Source: Spinacia oleracea (Eukaryota > Streptophyta > Magnoliopsida > Caryophyllales > Amaranthaceae). Taken from it: 64,000 bases of DNA. The translations under genes and the position numbers were made by a program. The notes beneath the pieces were generated by a model, which saw only the letters and a program-made list of their open reading frames with translations, was not told the origin of the DNA and made no database searches. Positions 11,704 through 24,700 of this stretch are shown one piece after another. The stretch spans positions 65,278,398 through 65,342,397 of the forward strand of contig NC_079487.1 in NCBI RefSeq assembly GCF_020520425.1. Direction: 5' to 3'. Position 1 is the stretch's first letter; each line of letters starts with the position of its first letter.

Positions 11704-14700
11704 ATGACTCCTCAAGGTCTTCTGGCATCAGCTGCAATAAACATAGGGTTAGCAATTTCGGTTCTCTGTATATTCTCCATTCTCAAGAAACAACCTACAA
11801 ATTCTTTCATTTACTATGCTCGTCGTCTCTCTGAACATCATCATCAACAACAGCAACCCCTCTCTTTCGACCGCTTCTCCTCTCGCCGTCTCTTGCCCTC
11901 TGTTTCCTGGATTCCTCGCGCTCTTCGTGTTCCCGAGGATGATATTCTTTGCAATTTCGGCCTCGATGCTCTCATCATCATCCGTCTCTTCAAATTTGGG
12001 TATCTTACTTCATTTCTCAAAACTATTGTTTTTGACTCATTTGTTTTTATTGTTTCAATTGTGTATACTTTTGTCAATTATCTTATAATTCCTCTAATTC
12101 TTTCAGGTTTAATAATTTGATGCAAAAATAATTGATCATATCTAATTCATATTACAATTGCTATAGAAAGAACTAGTTTAAGTGTTAGGTGAATTAACTA
12201 CTGTGAAATAAAAAATTTCAACCACTGGCCTGCTTGCCGCAAAGTAATTCAGATACGGGGCGTTATGTTCACTGGCTTGTATGAGGTTGTAATGAGGAAT
12301 AAAACCATGGTGGTATGAGTTTGGAACTTTATTCTTAATACCATGTGTTTAGTTATATTCGAGAATGAATATTTCAATTGTATTTGATATCTGAAAGGGT
12401 TGGTATGAGCTAAACCAACCCCTTCGGTTTCAAAGCCGCATACCTTGGATGTTTGAAGTATAATTGTAGAATTTGCAATTTTCTCAAACAAACATGATGC
12501 ATGGGTTTTAGCCTTGCTTAACCCATACCTCATCCCTGAATATTTAGAACTAAATACAATTTAGCATATCATCAACTAGGTACCTATAACAATTTGGATA
12601 GGAAAGAGGCATTAGTTATTTGTCGACTTCAAGATGACTGTATCGATATTTGAGACTTGGGCTCAGAATTTTATTGTTAGTTATCTAGTGATTTGTTAAT
12701 CAAAGAGAGAGAAATGCACTCCTAGTGTTTTAGGCTACAGGGAGTCGGCACAATCAGTTGCTTTACTTAATTCCTATTTATGGTTAGGAATCAAAGTTGC
12801 AAAAACGACTATCGTGGTTGAAGTGTTAGACAAATGTGAAGTATAAGAAATTTATTTTATTGTTTTAGGGATGATGTAACTGTGTCAATAAACTTCCACC
12901 GAATTCTATTTGTGAGTGTCAAACACGAAATGGACTATTTTTTTTTTGGGTGAAGAAGAGGGGCACAGCCCCTAAACAAAAGCAAAATACAAACTAGAAA
13001 AACAAAAAGGAAATAACCAAACTAATAAGCGCGCTAAGAAAAACACAAAACGTATTGCTAACCTTCAGCTGCCCAGACTAGTTTCCAGAACGCGAACCGG
13101 TCCTCTCCAATGGAACCAACCGAGAACAAGTCAAGCCCCCTAAGTCCTCCAATAAAACGGTCTCAAGGTCCACCCGGACCGCCTCAAACAACACCAACTT
13201 CTGGTCCGAGTTGACCCCGTAGTTGGCTAACCAATCCGCCGCTCGATTGACTTCTCGATAACAATGCGTAATTGTAGTAGTGATGAATCACTAAACATGC
13301 TGGCCTTTAAAAACATACTATTTCTATTCAAAGCATAAGCTTTAATTGTGTTGTATTCCCACTTTTGGACTCTTTTGCCTGTCAGAACTTATGTGTATAA
13401 TGTTAGAATTAATCAGATAACTAATCATGTTCATCAATCTACATATTGTAGCAGTGATTAATCACTAAACATGGTGGCCTTTAAAGTCATACTATTTCTA
13501 TTCAAAGCATAAGCTTCAATTGTGTTGTATTCCCACTTTTAGACTCTTTTGCCTGTCAGAACTTATGTGTATAGTGTTAGAATTAATCAGATAACTAATC
13601 ATGTTCATCAATCTAAATACGAACATGTAATGTAGGAGCGGAAGCTATAAGGATCAAGAATACCTCCAGCCATTGCTATTGTATCGTCTCCTTGTGCCGC
13701 AAACCCGCGTACCGAATATGATCTTTACTTCTGACTTCCGGTGCTAATCTCTTTCAATAATTTGATGGTGTTTCGTAATTTTTTTTTTTGGAGAGTAGAT
13801 TCAATGACCTTTTTCAGAATAAAACACCTGTATTTATAGTGGAGTCTTGGCATCAAAGATCCCACCAGATTGGTGTACGGTTGGTGAGCAGTTTCAAAAG
13901 AAGGGGAGAAGATCATGGGATCATGGGTAGTTCCTTGATCATAGGCAACCACCCACTTAAAATATGGACCATATATTATTTAGTTGACAAGATATTAATT
14001 AATTAGTTAACTAAAATTCCAACATTCTCCCACTTGGTCCATTTTAACCAAGAAAAACTTCATACACGAATCACAGCGACAATTCTCTTAGAACAAGAAT
14101 TAATCTTCCATGTATCACAGTACATACAGTCTTTCACCACTCATGCTACTTAATGAATAAACCTTATGTTTACTCTAGGCCAAACATAATGACATTTCTT
14201 CAATAGAATAACAAAATAACATGTACGTACATAACTTAAAGAAATATCCAACAGAATGGAAGGTTACAACATAAAAATATGTGTTAATTGATGAGTCCAA
14301 GTCCCATCTTTTCTACATGACCCTGGAAAGCATTTATTGGCATGCCCTTGGTCAAGGGATCAACAATCATTAATCCAATGCTAATGTGTTCTATGATCAC
14401 TTTCTTTTCCTGAACACATTCTTTTACGGCTCGAAATTTAATGTTGATGGGTTTACTTCGACTTCCACTCTTATTGTTCTTAGCCATAAAGACAGCTGCT
14501 GAATTATCACAATACATTCTTATTGGCCGACAGATAGAGTCGATGCCTCTTAGCCCAGATATGAAACCTACCTTTCAGTCAAACACCATGTGAGGTAGCC
14601 TCAAAACAAGATACGAACTCATCCTACATAGTTGACGTAGCAGTTAAAGTCAACTCCTCCAAGAAACGGCACCACCAGCTAGCATAAACACATATCCTGA

Positions 14701-15669
14701 GGTAGGTTTTCGTGAATCAATGCAGCCACCGAAGTCGGAGTCAGAATATCCCACTACTTCGAGAATATCAGTTCGCCTAAACATAAGCATGTAATCTTTG
14801 GTACCCTGAAGGTCTCAGCACTTTCTTTGCAACCTTCTAGTGATCAGGACCTGGGTTACTTTGATATCTTCCCAACACTCCCACAACATATGCAATGTCA
14901 GGTCTAGTGCAAACCTGAGCATACATAATGCTTCCAACAACTGAAGATAAGGAATATTTTTCATTTGTTCCTTCTCAATTCCTGGGGCATTGGTCCAAAC
15001 TGAACCGATCACCCTTCACAGTTGGTTGGTGCTACACTTGGTGAACAAATTTTCATATGAAATCTATCAAGTACTTTATTGATATAGGTCTCTTGAGACA
15101 AACCCAAAATGCCTCGAAGTCTATCTCTATGGATCTTAATGCCAGTGACATAAGATGCCTCGCCCATATCTTTCATATCAAATTTACTTGAAAGAAATTG
15201 TTTCACCTCATATAACAACCCCTTATCATTGGTTGCTAGAGAAATATCATCCACGTATAACACAAGGAAACAAATCTTACTCTCACTAACCTTCTTGTAT
15301 ATGCATTGATTCATGACATTTTCTTCAAAACCGAATGAATTTATCACTTGATGGAACTTCATATAACATTGGCGAGAAGGTTGTTTCAGTCCGTATATGG
15401 ATTTATTTAGCTTACAAACCAGATCCTCACCCTTTTTAGAGAAGAATCCTTCAGGTTGTTTCATGTAAACCTCTTCCTCTAAATCACCATTGAGAAATGT
15501 TGTTTTCACATTCATTTGATGTAACTCATAATCAAAATGAGCTACTAAGGCCCTGTTCTTTTTGCCTTAATTTCAGTTTCAGGACTTATTTGGCAGTTCA
15601 GTTCAGGAGCATTAAGTTTAATTCAGTTTAATTCAATTCAATTTAACTTAATAATAATAATAATAATGA

Positions 15670-15708
<39 letters not shown>

Positions 15709-18700
15709 CACTACTTATTATTTATATTTATATTATTATATTACTTATTATTTATATTTATATTATTATTATTATTATTATTATTTATAACTAATTATTT
15801 ATTATTAATTATAATTTATTATTATTTTTATTAATTAATTACGGATTATTAGTTATTAATTATTTATTACTTATTAGTTATTAGTTATTAATTATGAATT
15901 ATTATTAATATTATTATTTATCATTTATTATAATTATTTAGTAATCAATTACAGATTATTATTATTTAGTTATTAATTAATATTTTTTATTATTATTTTG
16001 TAATTAACTGGTTATTATTTATTACTTATTATTAATTACTTATTATTTATTATTAATTATCAATTATTAATTATTTATTACAACTCAACAAGATCCCAAA
16101 CTCGATTAGATGCCATAGAATCCATCTCATTTTTCTTGTCATTCATCCACAAGTTTGAATCCATAGAACTGGTGGCTTGTGAAAACGTAATTGGATCATT
16201 GTCAGCTTCATCATTACAATCCGATTCTTGCAAAGACACCCGATAATCATCAGAATTAGTTGATCTCCTCATTCTAACAGATCATCTCGATGCTCCTCAT
16301 TTTCTTCATGATCTATCAAATTGTTATCAGCGTTTTGTGGAATTTCCGTTACAGGTTGCCTAACACCCGAACGAACTGGAGCGGTGTGAATGACAATCAT
16401 CTTATCACTTGAATCAGAGGGTGGAACTTCAACATGATCGTTTTCTGAAACAATGTCCCGGAATCGATCACTGACTAAGTCATTCTCAAGAAATTTAGCG
16501 TTTATGGATTCCGCAATTCTGGTGCTGTGGGATGGACAATAGAATCTATAACCCTTAGATTTATCGGGATATCCAATGAAATGCCCACTAAAAGTCCTCG
16601 GGTCAAGCTTTTTTTTTTTTTCTGTGGGTTGTACACTCTTACTTCTGACGAGCATCCCCAAATGCGCATATGACGTAGACTAGGTTTCCATCCTTTAAAC
16701 AACTCAAAAAGCGTTTTAGTGACAACCTTGGAAGGAACTCGGTTTAATATATACGCTGCCGTTTTAAGAGCTTCAATCCATAAAAATGGTGGAAGTTTAG
16801 CATTACTCTGCATACTTCTTCACCATGTCCATTAAGGTCCAATTTCTTCTTTCTGCCACACCATTTTTTTCTAGGGTACTAGACATAGTGTATTGGGCAA
16901 CAATCCCATGTTCTTGAAGAAATTTCGCAAATGGACCACATGCTTGTCCATTCTCGGTGTATCTACAATAGTACTCTCTGCCTATATCTGATCTCACGAT
17001 CATAATGTGATTACCACATTGTGTCTCTACTTCAGCCTTAAACAATTTAAAGACATTCAAAGCTTCATCTTTGGAATTAAGCAAGTAATGATACATGTAT
17101 CACGAATAATCATCAATAAAGGTGATAAAGGATTTCGGATCTTTAGCGTTCATGTCCGGACAACAAATATCCGTATGTATGATTTCTAATAGGTCATAAC
17201 TCCTCTTAGCACCCTTTTTAGATTTGTTAGTTTGCTTTCCCTTAATGCAACTAATACAGGTCTCAAAATCAGCAAAGTTTAGTATCAAGTTCCCCGTCCT
17301 TTACTAATCTTTTGACTCTCTCAATGGATATATGTCCCAATCTCTGGTGCCATAACATGGAGGAATTTTCATTTATAATACATCGTTTTAAACCATTATT
17401 AACATGCAAGGAACTATGGGCGATATCATTTTGCAATTCAAGACGATATAAACCATCAGGCAAAATACCATAAGCAATAATTCCAGAATTTCTAATTAAA
17501 CTAAAACCAGAATTTGAAAAAGGATTTTTTGGTATTTACTACCTTAAAAATACACCACTTTTGTATTTACTACCTTATGAAAAATTTATTTTAAATTACT
17601 ACCTTAAAGTTTCATTTTTTTGTATTCACTACCATTTTACCGTTTTCTCATTTTAAAATTGAGATATCTATTTCGTTTTTTAATCATTTTAAGTGATTCA
17701 AAGCTTATTTTTCTCATTTATGTGTAAGGATTCCATAGGGATCCTACTTTTTAACATTTCGTAAAAGTTTAAACAAATTAAATATTATTTGTAAAATTTT
17801 AAAATATTTATGAATTATCAAATGAATTTTTTTGAAATGACGTTATCAATGAAATCCCTATAGAAAAAGGAAAATAATGAACTTTGAATCACTTTAAACG
17901 ATTAAGAAACGAAAGAGATATCTTAATTTTAAAATGAGAAAGCTGTAAAGTGGTAGTAAATAAAAAAAAGTTGGAAGTTTAAGGTAGTAATTTAAAATAA
18001 AAATTTCATAAGGTAGTAAATACAAAAGTGGTGTATTTTAAAGGTAGTAAATACCAAAATTTCCTTTGAAAAATTGAAGGAAAATCCCAAAGGTACAAGT
18101 CTTGAAACTGAAATCAGATTTCTAGAGAAATGTCTTCTAAATGCAAAATAAAACCACTACTTAAAGTTAAGCTGCATGTCCCAACGGTCTCTACATGTGA
18201 ACTCATCTGATTTCCAGAATAGATGTGATATTCACTGCCCACTGGTTTCCTTAGGTTTGTCATACCCTACAAGGTATTCAAAACATGGATTGTTGTACCA
18301 GAGTCGATCCACCATGTATTATCATTCACATTAACCATATTAGATTCATAAGAAACAAACGCAAGAAAATTACCTTTCTTCTTGAGCCAAGCCTTGAACT
18401 TCACACAGTCTTTATTCATGTGTCCCTTCTTCTTACAGAAGAAACACGAAGACTCCTTCTTAATGGCTTGAGTTGTTGGAATCTTCCCCTTTCCCTTGTC
18501 CTTAGCGTGATCCTTCTTTTTTGAAGTAGTAAGGTTCACTTTTTCACCCTCCTCCATCATCAATCTTCCCTCCTCTTGAACACACATGGTCATAAGCTCG
18601 TTAATTGCACTCTTCCACGTGAATATGGCCCTTTTAAGGTCTCTTCCACGTGAATATGACCCGGGCAAGGGATCCGAGTGTCGGACATGGGAAACTCAAA

Positions 18701-21700
18701 AATCAAGGACTCGGGGACACGTTTTGAAAGGGTCCGAAACTTGTATTTGGACTCGGGGACACGGCAATGCAAAAACAAAATAAAGATTTTTTATTTTTTA
18801 TTTGCAGATTTTTTTAAAAAGAAGTATATTACGGAGGAGTAGGTGAGAAGTCAAACTCCTTAGTTAGATAAAAATACCATACTTTATTGCTGATATTAAA
18901 TAAAGTAAAAAACAGAAAAAGAGGCATAATAGAAGGACTCAAGAGTCGAGAATACCCCACCAATAAGTTAAAAAACAGAAAAAGAGGTAGAATAACCGGT
19001 AATAATAAAATGACAGATGAGAATCACGTGACTTTCTTCCACTACCCAACCCCACATAAAAAAATAAAAACAAAAATCAGAACCGGCACAATGTCGATTT
19101 TTTTTTTTTTTTAAAAAAAAGGTCGAAGATGAGGAGAAGACAGCCACCCTTGGCCGTAGAAGAAAACCAACAACTCGGTGATTCCGATCTACTCGGCTTT
19201 TCTGGCCGAACAAAAGCCCTAAGGTTCCGGCTCTTGATTTGTTTTTTTCTTCCTTCAATTTTAGATCTAGGGTTAGTGAGTGCCGATTCCACTTTCTCTC
19301 CGGCGGGTCCGATCCGGATTCCGTGTCCGCACCCGGGTCGCGTCGTGTCGACACCGGTACGGAGGGGTGGTGAGCCGAGTCCGAGCATCCTAGTTTCCAG
19401 GTAACTGCAAAAAGCAAAAAATAAGGTACAGACATAAGTAATCATGCTTATTATCAATTTAGAGACCTTTAGCATTAATCATGCTTTACCAATGTAAATC
19501 ATGCAAAATACTAATAAACTTGTCTGTGGGCTAAAGTTCTACTCAATTAGATTTATAATAACCATATGGCGAGTTTATTAAACAGTATCAATTTCTTAAT
19601 TCTTGTGAGATACTTAAGAAACAAAATTTAATATTTCACCCCAATTAATCGTTTGAATACAATAAAGTTCTCGTGGGTGAGTCTTATCATATTATATACA
19701 ATCAACTGCAACAAAGTTTCGTTTTCACATGTGATTCCAAAATAAAATTTTAATAATTAGAGGCGTTGTGGCTACTCCCCAACTGATAAAATTTGACTTT
19801 AACTTAATTTAACATACTCGATATTAACTACACAGATACTATATTTGACCAGAAAATTAATCGGAGACAATCATTAATTTGAGACGATCAAACAGACAGT
19901 AGAAGTAGTACTTTATGAATGGCAGACAATAAAATCTCAACAAACTATCAATTAACAAGAACAGAAGCACTTGCTAATTTGATAAACGCAAGACATGAAA
20001 CTCTATATAAGCATACGAAATATTTGATAAAAACTTATACAAAGTTAAAAATTAATTCTAAAAATACAACACGATCTGCTTAAAAAAAGGCTGGTTTTAT
20101 GTTTATCTAAGAATAACACAACCTTTTGGACCTATCTTCTTTGAAAGGGCTGCCCTCGTAAATTACTTGCTACAATAGGTAATATGAAAACCAACCTCAC
20201 AAATTAAACATTTTTTCTTTATGTAATTAAGAAGAATATTAAAAAATATTGTAGCATATTACCTATTTTAGCAAGTTATTATAGAGGGGAGCCTTTTAAA
20301 AGAAGATAGGTCTAAAAGATTGTGTTATTCTTGGATAAATATAAAGTCAGCTCTTTTTAAGCAGATCGCTTAAAGGTTGTATTTTTAGAATCAATTTCTC
20401 CTATACAAAGAACAAGAAGGATAAGTTATGATTGATTAATGAACCACTATGGAAGAAGGTTATATATTTAATTCCATATGCTTTAATACTATATGAAAAA
20501 TCATAACTCACACGCATCATACTACTCCATTATACCAATATAAAAAAGACATCAGTACATACTCAACCTCATGAACAATGCAACGGAAGATAAAGAAAAA
20601 AAAAATGATGATAATATGTGAATAACATAGCATACAATATGCATCATCACAGGGTTTTCCAATTACACATTCAGCAGTAATAGCAGAAGATAATTAGGAG
20701 AACAGAGATGCCAAAACCGAAGTATTATCGCAAATAAAGAAAATAATTCAAAAACATACATCATCATCAACGCAACAACAATATACAATATACAAGACAA
20801 AGGTAAAAAACGCTCTGATACCAAATGATAGAATTAATCAGATAACTAATCATGTTCATCAATCTTAATACGAACATGTAATGTAAGAGCGGAAGCTATA
20901 AGGATCAAGAATACCTCCAGCCATTACTATTGTATCGTCTCCTTGTGCCACAAACCCGCGTACCAAATTCGATCTTTACTTCTGACTTCCGGTGCCAAAC
21001 CCTCACTCTCTCAATATTTAGATGGTGTTTTAGATATTTTTTTTTTTTGGAGAGTAGATTCAGTGACCATTTTCCGAATAAAACACCTATATTTATAGTG
21101 GAGTCTTGCCATCAAAGATCCCAACAAATTGGTATACGGTTGGTGAGCAGTTTCAAAAGAAGGGGAGAAGATCATGGGATCATGGGTAGTTCCTTGATCA
21201 AAGGCAACTACCCACTTAAAATATGGACCATATATTATTTAGTTGACTAGATATTAATTAATTAGTTAACTAAAATTCCAACATATAAGGGTTTTCGTGT
21301 AACATAATTTTGTTGTATAGTTTCTAGTGTTGTTAGATTTGTTGGTAGATATCTAAGTTATTGTGTTTCTTTCTTTTCTATCCAACTTAGTTTAGTTATA
21401 ATGTTCCATTGGTTTAAGAAACTTCTATGACCATCTTATCCTTTTCATTTTGTTATTTATTTTGGAATCTCTTCTTTGCAGTATCAGATTCTTTGTGTTT
21501 TGCTCTGTGGTCGGATTGCTAATACTTGTTCCACTCAATTACTTTTCCGAGTCCTCTCAGTCTAACCATTCACACTACATGAACTCATTTACCATATCAA
21601 ATATCAGAGCAGGATCTAATAGGTAATAAACTAATCCCTTCATCTTCTGCTAAATAATACAAAGTATTTTAGAGTAATTGACCATCTTTATTGTTGAAAA

Positions 21701-24700
21701 CAGTACCATGATCTTGTGTGTTGGTTGTTGCTTGTAGATGATTGTAGCTTATGATGTTACAAGTTTTGTAGTAACTCACCTTTTGCCTTGATTTTTCTAT
21801 TTCAAGTTGAATCTGGCAAAGGGTCAAAAAGACAAGAGAAGTAATCTATGTTACTTGGACTCTGGTACTAGTGTCTGACACGGGTACGTGTCCAAGTGTC
21901 CGACTCGGCTAATTATGAAATATTTCCATGATTTAAGTCGAAAATGAAGTGTCGGAGTGTCCGTACCCCATGTCGGAGTGTCGAGGGTCCGACACGGGTA
22001 CTTGAGGTAAAATGAAGAGTCGGAGTAACATAGGAAGTAATTACTAATTAGGTTATGGAAGTGAGTTTTTCTGACAAGTTTCTTTGATTCGTAGGTAGAT
22101 ATGAACTTTATTCTTGGTTGCTTAACTTGAATAATTATTTCTGAAAAAGGGAAGGTCTACTTACATTGGCTTAACAATTTTCACATAGTTCTGTAGCAGA
22201 AATGAACCTTAAACTAATGAGTAACTTGCATTGTTTTAAACTAATGACTTAAGATTTAACATTTTTTATATTGCTTTTTCATGAAATGCCCCCGAAGCTT
22301 TGCAGAACGCACCAAATACCCCCATGTTTTCAAAATACATAAAATACCAAATGCCCTTAATGACTAACAAAAATCTAACGTCATTAACTCAAGGCTTGGT
22401 GCACGAGCGGGTGCTTGCTTCATCATGGATACTCTTGCCTATTGGCGATAAGAGTGAGGGTTGAGGGTCGATCGGGGCGCTTGTGTACGCACAACACGCA
22501 CAAGCGGGACCGACGACTAGAATGTATCTGTTTTATGGAGAATTTGTTGAGTCTTGAAAAGCTTAAAAACATGCACATCACAATATCTATAAAGGCTAAC
22601 AACACGCAAGTAATTAAGCAAAGACAATTTCTGATGAGAGGTATTGGTCCATACCCCTCATAGAGGTTTATTTTGCATTAGCTTTAAACTTCCAGTGAAC
22701 GCTGGATTAATTTTATCTAAAGCTTAGAAAACTATTAGAAAGATCCTAGAAAGCAATGGATAAGCAAAATACAAGTAAAGGAAGGTTGGATTCTAACTGT
22801 ATGTGACCCAAAATTGTTGGTAGTGGGGAAACAAAAGTGTTAAACTAATTGTAGGGCCTTCCAAAATAGAAACGTAAAAACTAATGTGGGACAAATGGAA
22901 ATGGAAAGTGCAAAAACGAACCTGGGAATCTGGGATGCAGGGAGTATGAATCTTCAGTAATCCCTTCAAAAGAAAAAGTTGTATTTGATGTTAGATTTTC
23001 TCCCACTTAATACTTTGAGATGTTTTCACGACTTTCACATATGTTTGACAATCTCTTAGACAGAGACGTGGTTTAGTGCCATTTTTTTTCTATTGTCAAG
23101 CAAGAAGTTTCAATCAACCATCTTAAAAGAAAATCCATTATTGTGATGCAAAATATATTGGAGTTGTAAGGCCAAGTTGACTGTTGACATTTAGTGTTGT
23201 CTTTTAAACAGTTTTCACAGCCACCCTAATAGATGAAACATTCCCTATTCTATATTTTATGTGTTGCGAAGATCACTTTTAGTGCCTATTTTTAAACAAT
23301 TGAATTTTGGGAAAGGGTCCTACTGGAACAGTCTCTTTGCAACTGCCGCAGATATGGTTGCACATCTTATCTACATTTATCCCTCATTACCTGCGTTAGA
23401 TACTTAGATGGGCGTGTTGTGTGAGGCTTTCGGTAATGATTTGTCTTCTATGTTTAGTTCCATTCCATGCTCAAATGCTAATGACTTTATGACATTGACG
23501 GTAGCTTCTTAGTAGGATGGTGAGTTGGATCGATGCTATTGTGATGTTACCTGTTACTTCCGTAAGTGTTGGATCCTTGTGGTTTGTGGGCATTAAATTT
23601 ACTTTTCCAAGTATATTCACAACTTTTCTTCAATTTTGACAGGCTGTGGGTGCACTTTTCTTGCTTATGGCTCATATCCTTCTATGGATTATACATGTTG
23701 TATAAGGTGAATAGTGGCACCATGTCATATTACTAGATTAGTAATATAGTTGCCTTGTTCAGTTTTACTGACAATGATCTCAATATAGAATTCTAAGCAT
23801 TAAGGCCCCCCCCCCCTCCCCCCCAATTTACTTTGAGCTCTTATCATCATGAATTCATGATCATCTTAGAGGTGTCTTTGCATTGGTCCATACACATGGA
23901 ATTGTGCTACATATATGTTTAATCTACAATGTGGCTTCCTCCTTTCCGGAATTCGATTTCTAAGTAACTTATTTGATCTTGAATTACCTAGTAGTATCAT
24001 TGGACTTTGACATATTTCCTCCGTTGCTTAATAGATACATCATATATGTGAAGGCGAATTATGTATTTTTAACTGTTATTTTGTTTTTCTGGTGAATTAT
24101 TTTAACTATTATTGGGTTAATTTCAATATATATTTTTAAAATATCTTATTTTTATATAATTAAAGATATTGATGGTCAAAGTTAATACTTCCTCCGTCTT
24201 TTTTTACTTGCACCATTTTCCTTTTTTTTGGAAGTTGCATATTACTTGCACCATTTCCTTTAATGGTATGCATTCACATGTTTTTTGGTGTGTTCAGACG
24301 CCAAATACCCATTTTACCTTTATACATATTTTATATTTACCATTAATACCTGACATTTTCTACCTATTTGTTTGTTATCACATGGGCATTCTTGATATTT
24401 ACTTCCTTTCTTAATGTTTGTACCCAACCCAAATGATGTACTCCCTCCGTTTTTTAATATTAGTCCCTTTTGACTTTTTAGTCCGTTTCAACTCAATATT
24501 TAAATGTGAATATCTCAAAATACGTACGTTAAAAAAATATAAAAATTTGATATTAATAAACTACACATTGAGACGAACAAAACAAGATCTCACATGAATA
24601 TATTTTGAAATACGTATTGGAAAGAAATTAGAAGATTCTCTTCAATTGTAAATAGTGTTAAGATTTCAAAAGGGACTAATAATCAAGAACAGAGGGAGTA

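Larger units (their letters stand above)
13575..21283 (-). mobile_element. decayed Ty1/copia retrotransposon in intron 1
   Basis: Two LTRs of ~450 bases bound it, with TG...CA ends. A primer-binding site TGGTATCAGAGC (initiator-Met tRNA) lies next to the right (5') LTR, and a purine tract (AAGTGGGAGAATG) next to the left (3') LTR. Inside, on the minus strand, are gag zinc knuckle, protease, integrase, reverse transcriptase and RNase H in copia order. Flanks are TATAG / TATAA, an imperfect 5-bp target duplication. Every frame is broken. The 5' leader and most of gag are replaced by other sequence, and two MITEs plus an AT-rich block interrupt the body. It is inactive. Confidence 0.92.

Noticed and set aside
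22415..22663. 82-codon frame in OSCA intron 2
   Set aside because: No recognisable motif, has a same-size frame on the other strand, and is intronic.
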